The notes beneath the pieces are model-generated. The model searched no databases. It was not told the origin of the DNA and was given only the letters and a program-made list of their open reading frames with translations. From JABCPE02 sp963509715 (lineage in GTDB: Bacteria > Bacteroidota > Bacteroidia > Flavobacteriales > Weeksellaceae): a DNA stretch of 11,590 nt. The position numbers and the translations under genes were made by a program. Positions 1 to 7,024 of this stretch are shown here, in pieces (within the stretch, counting starts at the first letter, position 1; each line of letters begins with the position of its first letter). The stretch spans positions 1-11,590 of the forward strand of contig CAUPCB010000042.1 of assembly GCA_963509715.1 (NCBI GenBank). Reading direction: 5' to 3'.

Positions 1-343
1 CTTCTCCTACCTCAAAAGAATAGGCGTGGTCACCATAAAAACCATTCATATAAACACCGCAATCCACAGACAGAACAGTTCCTTCCTCTATTGGCATGTC
101 ATTGGGAATACCATGCACCACCTCTGAATTTGGAGAAATACAAAGCGAATTTGGGAAGCCATACATTCCTAAAAAAGCAGGTTTTCCGCCATGGTCCATA
201 ATGAAATCATGTGCCAATTTGTCCAAATAAAGAGAAGTAATCCCAGGTTTAATCTCCTTTGCCAACATACCCAAAGTCTTGGAAACCAGCTGAGCGCTTT
301 CCCTCATCAAACGGAGTTCGTCTATTGTTTTTAACTGAATCAT
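1..343 (-). CDS. map: Type I methionine aminopeptidase (C-terminal part cut off by window edge)
   Basis: This enzyme removes the initiator methionine from nascent proteins in the cytosol, using two divalent metal ions. The visible N-terminal 114 codons start at the ATG at 343 and begin MIQLKTIDEL. Family landmarks are all present: the substrate-site histidine H77 in VVHGIP, then two metal ligands, D94 in SVDCG and D105 in YGDHAYSF, spaced as in E. coli Map (H79, D97, D108). The remaining ligands (one His, two Glu) would lie beyond position 1, so the catalytic set cannot be fully checked. It is the last visible gene of a minus-strand cluster, 10 bases after the HAD-like gene, with no promoter in between, so it is probably co-transcribed. 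The family assignment is firm; only the missing C-terminus is unknown. Confidence 0.95.
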   Translation of the reverse strand, partial: MIQLKTIDELRLMRESAQLVSKTLGMLAKEIKPGITSLYLDKLAHDFIMDHGGKPAFLGMYGFPNSLCISPNSEVVHGIPNDMPIEEGTVLSVDCGVYMNGFYGDHAYSFEVGE

Positions 344-353
344 TTTTAAATTT

Positions 354-788
354 TTACCAGAACCAACCTTTTTTTCTTTCTTTTTTCAATTTTGAATAAG
401 CCTGAACCTCGCCATTTGAAATCCCAAATTCTATTTTTTGAGTGATGATTTCATAAACCTCGCCCCAGCCTGGGAAACCGCCTAGATTTCTGTCATCTAT
501 AAAAACATCTGCATCTATTTTTCTTGACTGTGTATCTCCATCGAAAATTTCCCCTTCGTAGCTAGAATTTACAGAATAAAACTCTATTCCATTTTTTTTG
601 CAGAATTCCACTGCTTCCTCCAAAGCCTCTCCACTTCGGTAAGTCCAGAGAATAAGTCTGTATCCGTTCGCCTGAAGCTGTCTCAGCGTTTCAAATGCAA
701 AAGGCTGAGCTCTCCCAATGCTAGGATAGGCGTCTTCCACGATAGTTCCATCAAAATCTATTGCTAATTTTTTGTTATTTAGTTTCAT
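354..788 (-). CDS. Small HAD-like hydrolase, BT0820 type
   Basis: A 144-residue cytosolic HAD-superfamily protein made of a core Rossmann-like domain with almost no cap. Motif I is DFDGT at residues 11-15, with D11 the expected nucleophile and D13 the general acid/base. Motif II is T49 in LWTYR. The motif III lysine is probably K90 in SRKID, and motif IV is the acidic pair D98-D99 in FIDDRN. All four motifs are intact, so a Mg-dependent phosphatase activity is likely, but the substrate cannot be read from the sequence. The overall shape (short linker, FPGWGE segment after motif IV) resembles the Bacteroides protein BT0820. The C-terminus is a basic stretch ending in GWFW. It lies 7 bases after the acetyltransferase gene and 10 before map, which suggests one transcript. 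Confidence 0.85.
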   Translation of the reverse strand: MKLNNKKLAIDFDGTIVEDAYPSIGRAQPFAFETLRQLQANGYRLILWTYRSGEALEEAVEFCKKNGIEFYSVNSSYEGEIFDGDTQSRKIDADVFIDDRNLGGFPGWGEVYEIITQKIEFGISNGEVQAYSKLKKERKKGWFW

Positions 789-795
789 ATTAACT

Positions 796-1923
796 TTATT
801 TTATTTCCAAAGAATAAGTTCTTCTTCTTTTATGATTTGTCGGATGATAGTCTTGCCAAAGAGCCTGAATACTTGCGTTTTCCTCTAATTCTGGATTGGT
901 TTCCAAAAACTTTACACCTTTCTTTTTAAAAGTTTCATAAATTTCTTTAAAAATAATCGCTGTTACGCCTCGTTTTTGGTATTGTGGGTGAATCCCAATC
1001 AGATAGAAATTCGCTCTGTCATTTTTCTTTCCTGCGTTCAACAGATGCCACCAGCCGAAAGGAAAAAGTTTTCCTTTAGCCTTTTGTAAAGCCTTAGAAT
1101 AAGAAGGCATAGTGATGGCGAAAGAAATCAAACTGCCATATTTGTCTTTGATGCAGACAATGTAGTCTTTATCTATGAATTTAAAATATTTTTCTTTATA
1201 ATGTTTAATCTGTTCCTGAGTAATCGGTGTATAGGTGGAAAGATGCTTGTAAGTGTCATCTAGGAGCTTAAACATCGGTTCTACCAATGGGAGAATGTTT
1301 TTTTTTGATTTGAATTTTACGAGTTCTAGTTCGTATTTTTCAGCGATAAGGTTGCTGAATTTTTCCACCTTGTCAGGTAGGGTATCAGGGAAATTGATTT
1401 CAAATTCCACCCATTCTTTTTCTTTCACTAAACCCAGTTGTTCCATATGTTTAGGATAATAATCAAAATTATAAATCCCAATCATCGTTGCCAATTTGTC
1501 AAAACCTTTGGTAAGCATTCCTGCTTTGTCCAAATTTGTAAAACCCATCGGGCCCTCTATTTTAGAAATACCTTTGGATTTAGCGTATTCTATCGCTGTG
1601 TTTATCAGTGCTTTAGAAACTTCTATGTCATCTATAAAATCCAGCCAGCCAAATCTTACCTTGCGGATACCGAGTTCTTTTTCCTCCTTGTGGTTTATCA
1701 TTACAGCTATCCTTCCTACGATATTTTCTCCTTTATAAGCCATAAACTGAGCTGCTTCAGAATATTGTAAGGCAGGATTTTCTTCTTTCACCCAAATACT
1801 TTTTTCTTCATTGATGAGTGGCGGTACATAGTAGGGATTTCCCTTGTACAGCTCCATTGGAAACTTTATAAAAAGCTCCAAATCAGATGAATTAAGTACT
1901 TGTTTTACTTTTATATCAGACAT
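796..1923 (-). CDS. GNAT-fold N-acetyltransferase-like protein, two-domain form
   Basis: A 375-residue soluble protein. The C-terminal half carries a recognisable GNAT acetyl-CoA site: a beta strand FYLIGIHP followed by the pyrophosphate loop QKRGVT at about residues 316-321 and an amphipathic helix. The N-terminal half (about 59-150) looks like a second, degenerate GNAT domain, with the strand FMAYKGENIVGRIAVM and then a conserved-looking segment GPMGFTNLDKAGML at 124-137. A single GNAT domain is about 150 residues, so this length fits a tandem architecture. The acceptor substrate is unknown. The protein is rich in Lys/Glu and lacks a signal peptide or membrane segments. It is the first gene of the minus-strand cluster leading to the HAD-like gene and map, and a -7 promoter box lies 20 bases upstream of its ATG. 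GNAT membership is fairly secure; function is open. Confidence 0.75.
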   Translation of the reverse strand: MSDIKVKQVLNSSDLELFIKFPMELYKGNPYYVPPLINEEKSIWVKEENPALQYSEAAQFMAYKGENIVGRIAVMINHKEEKELGIRKVRFGWLDFIDDIEVSKALINTAIEYAKSKGISKIEGPMGFTNLDKAGMLTKGFDKLATMIGIYNFDYYPKHMEQLGLVKEKEWVEFEINFPDTLPDKVEKFSNLIAEKYELELVKFKSKKNILPLVEPMFKLLDDTYKHLSTYTPITQEQIKHYKEKYFKFIDKDYIVCIKDKYGSLISFAITMPSYSKALQKAKGKLFPFGWWHLLNAGKKNDRANFYLIGIHPQYQKRGVTAIIFKEIYETFKKKGVKFLETNPELEENASIQALWQDYHPTNHKRRRTYSLEIK

Positions 1924-1943
1924 TCTCTTTCGTAATTATTCTG

Positions 1944-1951
1944 CAAAAATA
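1944..1951 (-). promoter_or_regulatory. Candidate -7 promoter box for the GNAT-HAD-map cluster
   Basis: Read on the minus strand this is TATTTTTG, an exact match to the Bacteroidetes -7 consensus TAnnTTTG. It would start transcription about 17 bases before the ATG at 1923. No TTTG sits at the expected -33 distance (only a weak CGTT), so the assignment rests on the -7 box and its position. Confidence 0.5.
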
Positions 1952-2004
1952 AGATTATTTATTTTTCTATAACGAATAAGAACCAAAAATTATGACAAAA
2001 TGTG

Positions 2005-2036
2005 CTTTGGCATAGTTTTTATATTAAAATAAATTC
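2005..2036 (+). promoter_or_regulatory. Weak candidate promoter for the zinc peptidase gene
   Basis: TTTG at 2005-2008 is followed after 20 bases by TAAATTCA, a partial match to TAnnTTTG. Transcription would start near 2040, just before the ATG at 2054. Together with the opposing box at 1944-1951 this would make the 130-base spacer a divergent promoter region. The match is imperfect and the spacer is AT-rich, so chance similarity is quite possible. Confidence 0.3.
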
Positions 2037-2053
2037 AATATAAAAGTAATATA

Positions 2054-2752
2054 ATGACAATTTATTTAATTTTAGGTGCAATTTTTTTGGCGAGTATGTT
2101 TGTTCAAAATAAACTAAAGTCAAAATTTGCTCATTATTCAAATGTAAGATTACAAAACGGAATGTCTGGGAAAGAAATCGCTGAAAAAATGCTGGCGGAC
2201 AATGGTATCCACGATGTGAAGGTGATTTCCGTAGCGGGACAGCTCACAGACCACTATAACCCAATGGATAAAACAGTAAACCTCTCTGATGTGGTTTATA
2301 ATCAAAGAAATGCAGCTGCTGCGGCCGTAGCAGCCCATGAATGCGGACATGCTGTACAGCATGCTGTGGGATATTCCATGCTTCAGCTTCGTTCCAGATT
2401 AGTTCCTATCGTGAATATTAGTTCGCACTTGGTTCAGTTTGTGATGATGGCTGGTGTTGCCATGCTGGCAGCTCAGATGGCTTTGGGAAAGACAGTTTTA
2501 CTGATAGGAGTTTTGCTATTTGCGATGACTACGCTGTTTGCTTTCGTAACTCTTCCAGTGGAATATGATGCCAGCAATCGTGCATTGGCATGGCTGAAAC
2601 AGACAGGAACTGTAACTCCGCAAGAAATGGAAGGTGCAGAAGACAGCCTGAAATGGGCAGCGAGAACATATTTAGTAGCAGCATTAGGTTCTTTGGCACA
2701 GCTTTTATATTACGCTTCCATGCTTTTAGGAGGCAGCCGAAGAGAGGAATAA
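2054..2752 (+). CDS. Membrane-bound neutral zinc metallopeptidase, YugP family
   Basis: A 232-residue integral membrane protease of the YugP / Zn_peptidase_2 family. The zinc site is HECGH at residues 95-99 (H95 and H99 ligands, E96 catalytic), and the likely third ligand is E170 in LPVEYDAS, the usual arrangement for M48-like enzymes. The N-terminal hydrophobic stretch (about 2-16) should anchor it in the inner membrane. Further membrane segments are at roughly 126-144, 146-168 and 205-222. The motif NLSDVVYNQRNAAAAAVAAH leading into the zinc site is characteristic of the family. Physiological substrates are not established for this family; a quality-control role is only an inference. It stands alone on the plus strand, converges on yigZ with 3 bases between stop codons, and its terminator hairpin (2782-2819) falls inside yigZ. 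Confidence 0.9.
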   Translation: MTIYLILGAIFLASMFVQNKLKSKFAHYSNVRLQNGMSGKEIAEKMLADNGIHDVKVISVAGQLTDHYNPMDKTVNLSDVVYNQRNAAAAAVAAHECGHAVQHAVGYSMLQLRSRLVPIVNISSHLVQFVMMAGVAMLAAQMALGKTVLLIGVLLFAMTTLFAFVTLPVEYDASNRALAWLKQTGTVTPQEMEGAEDSLKWAARTYLVAALGSLAQLLYYASMLLGGSRREE

Positions 2753-2755
2753 TTT

Positions 2756-3358
2756 TTAGATAAATTTAAATGTAACTTGATACATCTCGGATAAAATATC
2801 TGAGATGTTTTCTTTTTGTGAAGTTTTTATAAATGCTGTGATAGAGCATATTTCCTGCGTGTCAAAATTTACAACTCGTGCATCAAATTTATTCAGCAAT
2901 GAGAAAATTACATTCTGTTGAGAAAAATTAAATTGGATTCCTATTTCAGTTTCTAATTCTTTTGTGATGATTTTTGCTTCTTCCAGAGTTGCTTTTGCGC
3001 TTTCTTTATAGGTTTTTACCAGTCCTCCTACGCCCAGTTTGGTTCCCCCGAAATACCTTACAATAATCAATAAAATGTTCGTAACATCGTGCGCAAGCAG
3101 TTGATTATAAATAGGTAGTCCTGCACTTCCCGAAGGCTCTCCATCATCATTGATACGGTAATTTTCCCCATTCAGCCCCAGCCGAAAAGCATAACAGTGG
3201 TGGGTAGCTTTTGGGTGTAACTCCTTGATTTTGTTTAGTTTTTCTTTATAATCATTTTCAGAAAGAATAGGGTAGGCAAAACCGATGAATTTGCTTCCTT
3301 TTTCCTTAACTAAAACATTCTCAATGGATTCCTCTATAGTTTGATATTCGTATTTCAT
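2756..3358 (-). CDS. yigZ: YigZ/IMPACT family protein
   Basis: A 200-residue soluble protein of the YigZ/IMPACT (UPF0029) family. The N-terminal domain shows the signature DDGEPSGSAGLPI at residues 71-83 and VRYFGGTKLGVGGL at 100-113. The C-terminal part (about 135-200) has the length and position of the DUF1949 ferredoxin-like domain found in bacterial members. Eukaryotic IMPACT regulates the eIF2-kinase GCN2; the bacterial role is not well defined, though binding to nucleic acid or ribosomes has been proposed from structure. The ATG at 3358 abuts the ribD stop codon (TAA at 3361-3359) with no gap, which points to translational coupling with ribD. The 3' end overlaps a terminator used by the opposing zinc peptidase gene. 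No terminator for the ribD-yigZ transcript itself was found. Confidence 0.9.
   Translation of the reverse strand: MKYEYQTIEESIENVLVKEKGSKFIGFAYPILSENDYKEKLNKIKELHPKATHHCYAFRLGLNGENYRINDDGEPSGSAGLPIYNQLLAHDVTNILLIIVRYFGGTKLGVGGLVKTYKESAKATLEEAKIITKELETEIGIQFNFSQQNVIFSLLNKFDARVVNFDTQEICSITAFIKTSQKENISDILSEMYQVTFKFI
2782..2819 (+). terminator. Intrinsic terminator of the zinc peptidase gene, inside the yigZ 3' end
   Basis: A hairpin pairs 2782-2793 with 2797-2808 (12 base pairs including one G-T wobble at 2789/2801) around a three-base AAA loop. On the plus strand it is followed by a T-rich tract, TTTCTTTTTG. On the minus strand no T tract follows. It is therefore oriented to stop transcription from the zinc peptidase gene, although it lies within the coding sequence of yigZ. 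Confidence 0.75.
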
Positions 3359-4381
3359 TTACTGATTTTGAAAATGATAGAGCGTATTGTCTCGCAATTT
3401 ACTGATTTTATTTGGTTTTAGGCTAAAAACAGGAGCTTTGGTTCCGTTTTTTAAATTTATATTATCGGCTTTAATGACAAAAGCTTCATCCCAAATTCCA
3501 GCATCGATGAACTGCTGTAAAGTAAAACTTCCACCTTCCACAATTACCGATTGTATCTGCTCTTTCCACAATTTTTCCAGAAGATTTTTTATCAAATTTT
3601 CTTTTTCTATTTTTATGAATTTTATGTTTTTTTTCTCTTCGTTTTTGATTGAATTAAAAACCAAAGTAGGAGCTTTATCATTATAAATATTGAAATTCTG
3701 CGGAACTTCTAACTCTAAATCAATTAAAATTCGTACAGGATTTTTTCCAAAAACTTCCCTCGTGGTAAGGCTAGGATTGTCATTTAGCGCTGTGTTTTTC
3801 CCAACTAAAATAGCGTGTTCATCGGCTCTCAATTGATGAGCCCATTGTTTGGATAATGAGTTGCTGACCGCTGTTGGTTTAAAGTCTTTATCCAAAAATC
3901 CATCCTCTGATTCAGCCCATTTTAGGATGATATAAGGTCTTTTCTTTTGATGAAAGGTGAAAAATCTTTTGTTAAGTTCCCTGCATTCACTCTCTAAAAC
4001 TCCTGAAACTACCGCTATTCCCGAATCTTCTAAGATTTTTTTCCCTTTTCCATCTACTTTTTCGTGAGAGTCCAGAGTTCCTATTACAACTTTTTGGAAA
4101 CCAATTTCTTTCAGCTTCAAGGCGCACGGTGGCGTTTTTCCGAAATGAGCGCACGGCTCCAAAGAAACATAAATGGTGGATTCTTTCAGTAAAGTTTTAT
4201 CTTGAACAGAGTCTATTGCGTTTATTTCTGCATGAGGTTTTCCTGCTTTTTGGTGGTATCCTTCGCCTATTATTTTCCCATTATGGACGATGACAGCGCC
4301 CACCATAGGGTTAGGATAGGTTTTTCCGACTGCTTTTTTGGCGAGTTCTACACATCGCCTCATGTAGATTTTATCTTGCAT
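3359..4381 (-). CDS. ribD: Bifunctional diaminohydroxyphosphoribosylaminopyrimidine deaminase / 5-amino-6-(5-phosphoribosylamino)uracil reductase
   Basis: RibD catalyses two consecutive steps of riboflavin synthesis in the cytosol: deamination of the pyrimidine product of GTP cyclohydrolase II, then NADPH-dependent reduction of the ribose. The N-terminal deaminase domain (about 1-145) begins MQDKIYMRRC, close to E. coli RibD (MQDEYYM), which supports the start. Its zinc site is H50-A51-E52 with C77 and C86 in EPCAHFGKTPPC. The reductase domain (about 148-336) shows PYIILKWAESEDGFL, a LRADEHAILVGKNT segment and VEGGS near residue 277. At 340 residues it is slightly shorter than E. coli RibD (367). 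It is directly followed by yigZ without any gap. No other rib gene is in the window, so the pathway genes appear scattered. Confidence 0.95.
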   Translation of the reverse strand: MQDKIYMRRCVELAKKAVGKTYPNPMVGAVIVHNGKIIGEGYHQKAGKPHAEINAIDSVQDKTLLKESTIYVSLEPCAHFGKTPPCALKLKEIGFQKVVIGTLDSHEKVDGKGKKILEDSGIAVVSGVLESECRELNKRFFTFHQKKRPYIILKWAESEDGFLDKDFKPTAVSNSLSKQWAHQLRADEHAILVGKNTALNDNPSLTTREVFGKNPVRILIDLELEVPQNFNIYNDKAPTLVFNSIKNEEKKNIKFIKIEKENLIKNLLEKLWKEQIQSVIVEGGSFTLQQFIDAGIWDEAFVIKADNINLKNGTKAPVFSLKPNKISKLRDNTLYHFQNQ

Positions 4382-4400
4382 TTTTAGGTTTTGTCTAAAA

Positions 4401-4434
4401 CTTAATATTCTCCCAAAATTGGAAGAATATTAAG
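4401..4434 (-). terminator. Likely terminator of the DUF349 gene
   Basis: An 11-bp perfect stem (4401-4411 with 4424-4434) continues inward through one position that is G-U on the minus strand but a C-A mismatch on the plus strand, then CCA/TGG around a small loop. This asymmetry suggests that the structure works in the minus-strand RNA, downstream of the DUF349 stop. The following T tract is short (TTTTAG), so termination may be weak. A role as attenuator or operator in front of ribD is an alternative. Confidence 0.55.
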
Positions 4435-4449
4435 AATATGTTTAAAAAA

Positions 4450-6198
4450 TTATTCACCAGTGATAAGCTTATGAAGGCTCTGTTTTAGGCTTTCTATCAG
4501 AGCTTTTTTCTCATCTATTTTATCATAAGTATCTTTTAGCAGAGGATTTTCTCGCGAAGGGTTATTAAAGAAGTTGATATTATTTTCTAATTTCACCACT
4601 TCTGCCTCTAAATCAGCTATTTGGCTCTTTATTTTTCTTGCTTTATCAGTAAGCTGAGCTTCTGTAAGATTTTCTTCTTTTAAGTCAAATACATTGATTT
4701 TGTTTAATTTAAGTTTCTCTTTCAGAACTTTATTAAACTCATTATTGATGCTCATTTTATTTCTTGGAACTTTACCGATGCTGTCCCAAGAACTCTTGAT
4801 TTGCTCTATTTTTTCTACGCTTCCTTCTTCATCGTTTATTTGCTTTAATTCTTCGAGCAGGGCTTTCTTTTGATGGTAATTTTGTTTCCAATCATTCGTT
4901 GTAGGAGCCTTTTTCTCACGGAAATTATTGAAAAATGTATTACAAGCATCACGGAAATCATTCCAAACTTTATTTGCTTGATTTTTAGGAACATGACCTA
5001 TATTTTTCCAATCTTCCTGTAATTTTTTAAACAAAGGCACAGCAGTATCCCAGTCCTCAGAATGCATGTTGTCCTGCGCGATGGAAATCAGTTTTTGCTT
5101 TTCTTCTAAATTGAGATGCTGTGAGTTTTTTAGATTTTTATAAAAATCATTTTTCTTAGCATTAAAGGTTCTAAGCGCAGTTTTGAACTCCGTCCAGTTT
5201 TGGTTGGATAATTTTTTAGGAACATTGCCCAGTTTCAAAAACTCGCTGCGAAGCTGTTCTACTTGTTTTATCGCTTGTTGCCAATAGTTATGAGTAATAG
5301 CCTCTTTTGAAGAAGCGAAATCTTTCAGTTTTGCGATGATTTCATTTTTCTTTTCCAAAGCCTTTTGCTGTTCCACTTCTATTTGAGCCAAAAGTTCAGA
5401 TTTTCTTTCGTGAATTTTATTAGAAATTTCTTTGAAAACTTCCCAAGTGCTGTCACGAAACTCTTCCGCCACAGGCTCGGCTTCTTCTTTCCAAAGTCTG
5501 TGCAGATATTGCAGCTCATTGAGGGCTTTTTGGACAGAAACTTCATTTATAAGCTCTTCTGCACGAGCGATGATGCTTTTTCTTTTTTCTAAATTGTGCG
5601 CATATTCCTGCTCGCGGTATTCTTTATTTAAATCCAGCATTTGGTAAAACTGATTCAAATGATGGAAGTAATTGTGATTTAAGTTTTTAAATTCAGATTT
5701 TGCAACTGCTCCAGCATTTGCCCATTCTTCTTTAATTTCTCTGATTGCACGGAATAGGTTGGTATTAGGCTCAGTATTGATGTAGAGATTTTTGAGTTTT
5801 TCTATGATTTGGTTTCTCTTTTCCAAATTTTCTTGGTGCTCTTTTTCTTGGTTTTTGTTAAAGGCATCCAGTTTTTCCTTGAAAATACTTACCAAAGCAG
5901 AATATTTGGACTGCTCAGGATGTTCGTAAGAGAAATCTTCCATATCATTCCCTTCCTCTACGAAATCGTGTTTTTTATCCGCGATTTCATCTTGGATAAG
6001 GTGATGAGCCTTGTCTTTTAACTGATTGAATTTTTTAGCATGAGCTCCCGCATCTGGCTTGTTTACAATGCTTTCCATTTCAGACAAAAGTTCTTTCACA
6101 GAGAGCGTATCCAGAGCTGTCTGCTCATTTTCTTCTATTTCTTCGTAAGAATTGATATCTAGAAATTCTTCGTTTTTGTTTTCCATTTCTGTACTCAT
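4450..6198 (-). CDS. DUF349 repeat protein, highly charged and helical
   Basis: A 582-residue cytosolic protein with no signal peptide or membrane segment. After an acidic N-terminus (about 1-45) it contains five DUF349-type units at roughly 126-193, 203-268, 281-354, 364-430 and 441-500. Each has a tryptophan-centred segment followed by a helix: EEWANAGAV, RLWKEEAEPV, SEFLKLGNVPKK, EDWKNIGHVPKN and SSWDSIGKVPRN, the last three sharing a GxVP(K/R) motif. The C-terminal part (about 510-578) is Leu/Lys/Glu-rich and predicted coiled coil. DUF349 proteins are widespread in Bacteroidetes and of unestablished function. The gene has its own probable terminator (4401-4434) and follows the aroE terminator, so it is likely a single-gene unit, but I could not find a convincing promoter. 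The ATG at 6186 (residue 5) is an equally possible start. Confidence 0.85.
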   Translation of the reverse strand: MSTEMENKNEEFLDINSYEEIEENEQTALDTLSVKELLSEMESIVNKPDAGAHAKKFNQLKDKAHHLIQDEIADKKHDFVEEGNDMEDFSYEHPEQSKYSALVSIFKEKLDAFNKNQEKEHQENLEKRNQIIEKLKNLYINTEPNTNLFRAIREIKEEWANAGAVAKSEFKNLNHNYFHHLNQFYQMLDLNKEYREQEYAHNLEKRKSIIARAEELINEVSVQKALNELQYLHRLWKEEAEPVAEEFRDSTWEVFKEISNKIHERKSELLAQIEVEQQKALEKKNEIIAKLKDFASSKEAITHNYWQQAIKQVEQLRSEFLKLGNVPKKLSNQNWTEFKTALRTFNAKKNDFYKNLKNSQHLNLEEKQKLISIAQDNMHSEDWDTAVPLFKKLQEDWKNIGHVPKNQANKVWNDFRDACNTFFNNFREKKAPTTNDWKQNYHQKKALLEELKQINDEEGSVEKIEQIKSSWDSIGKVPRNKMSINNEFNKVLKEKLKLNKINVFDLKEENLTEAQLTDKARKIKSQIADLEAEVVKLENNINFFNNPSRENPLLKDTYDKIDEKKALIESLKQSLHKLITGE

Positions 6199-6242
6199 TA
6201 CAATCAGTTTTTATTTAATACTAAGCTCAAATTTTGAGGATT

Positions 6243-6268
6243 AAAAAATGCCTCAACATTTCAAGGCA
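6243..6268 (-). terminator. Terminator of the rbfA-permease-aroE unit
   Basis: On the minus strand, just after the aroE stop, an 8-pair stem (6249-6256 with 6261-6268, two of them G-U) closes a tetraloop and is followed immediately by six T residues. The wobble pairs would be A-C mismatches on the other strand, so it serves the minus strand. Confidence 0.75.
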
Positions 6269-6284
6269 CTAAATTAAAGGTTTT

Positions 6285-7007
6285 TTATTTAAAATTCCAA
6301 ATTTCCCACGCTTTTTCTGCTTGTTGTTCCAGCATAAGAAGTCCGTTCATCGTTTCGGCTCCCATTTCATGAGCTTTTCTAAGGAACTGAGTCTGAGGAG
6401 GATTGTAGATTAAATCTATGACCACATGCTTAGAAGAAATCCCACCGAAAGGAAAGGGAAGGCTCTGCTCCACATTTGGGAAAGTGCCTACTGGCGTGCA
6501 TTGGATGATGATTTTATGCTCTTTTACGATTTCTTCCGAAAGCTTTTCAAAATTAAGTTCGGTTTTCCTTGAAACTGTTTGATAATCAATATTATATTTA
6601 TCAAAAATATATTTCACGGCCTTTGCAGCTCCTCCGTTTCCTAAAATCAGCGCCTTTTCTGATAGAATTTTTGGGTAAGTCAATAAGGATTTTTCAAAAC
6701 CAAAAACATCTGTATTGTACCCAATTTTCTTTCCATTTTTGATTAAAATACAATTGACTGCGCCTATTTTTTCGGCTCCATCACTGAGTTCATCTAAAAA
6801 AGAAATTATCTGTTCTTTGTAGGGAATGGTGACATTCAGCCCTCTGAGGTTGTCTATTCTTAATATTTTTTCTACTTCCTCAATCTGCTGAATATCAAAT
6901 AAATCGTAAGAATAATTTGGTAAAGATAACTGATGGAATTTCTGTTCAAAATATTTTTTTGAAAATGAATAGGAAATATTCCTTCCGATAAGCCCAAATT
7001 TCATCAT
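6285..7007 (-). CDS. aroE: Shikimate dehydrogenase
   Basis: AroE reduces 3-dehydroshikimate to shikimate with NADPH, the fourth step of the pathway to chorismate and aromatic amino acids. The substrate-binding domain shows the SYSFSKKYF serine pair near residues 12-16, the catalytic lysine K64 in TIPYKEQ, N85 in GAVNC and D100 in YNTDVFGF. The nucleotide-binding loop is GNGGAA at 123-128, followed by VSRK near 145-148 where NADP-specific enzymes carry an arginine. The C-terminal NGLLMLEQQA (221-230) contains the substrate-contacting glutamine. At 240 residues it is shorter than E. coli AroE (272) but complete. Two consecutive ATG codons (7007 and 7004) make the exact start uncertain by one residue. 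It follows the permease gene by 17 bases and is the last gene of the unit. Confidence 0.95.
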   Translation of the reverse strand: MMKFGLIGRNISYSFSKKYFEQKFHQLSLPNYSYDLFDIQQIEEVEKILRIDNLRGLNVTIPYKEQIISFLDELSDGAEKIGAVNCILIKNGKKIGYNTDVFGFEKSLLTYPKILSEKALILGNGGAAKAVKYIFDKYNIDYQTVSRKTELNFEKLSEEIVKEHKIIIQCTPVGTFPNVEQSLPFPFGGISSKHVVIDLIYNPPQTQFLRKAHEMGAETMNGLLMLEQQAEKAWEIWNFK

Positions 7008-7024
7008 TTTTATTGGCTTTAAAT

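Noticed and set aside
1253..1770. Three plus-strand open frames of 68-110 codons
   Set aside because: They are antisense to the GNAT gene, overlap one another in different frames and look like noise in low-stop antisense frames.
6226..6241. A short inverted repeat of the form CTCAAA-TTTGAG near the DUF349 start, considered as an operator
   Set aside because: It is short, AT-rich and next to the aroE terminator; nothing else supports protein binding.
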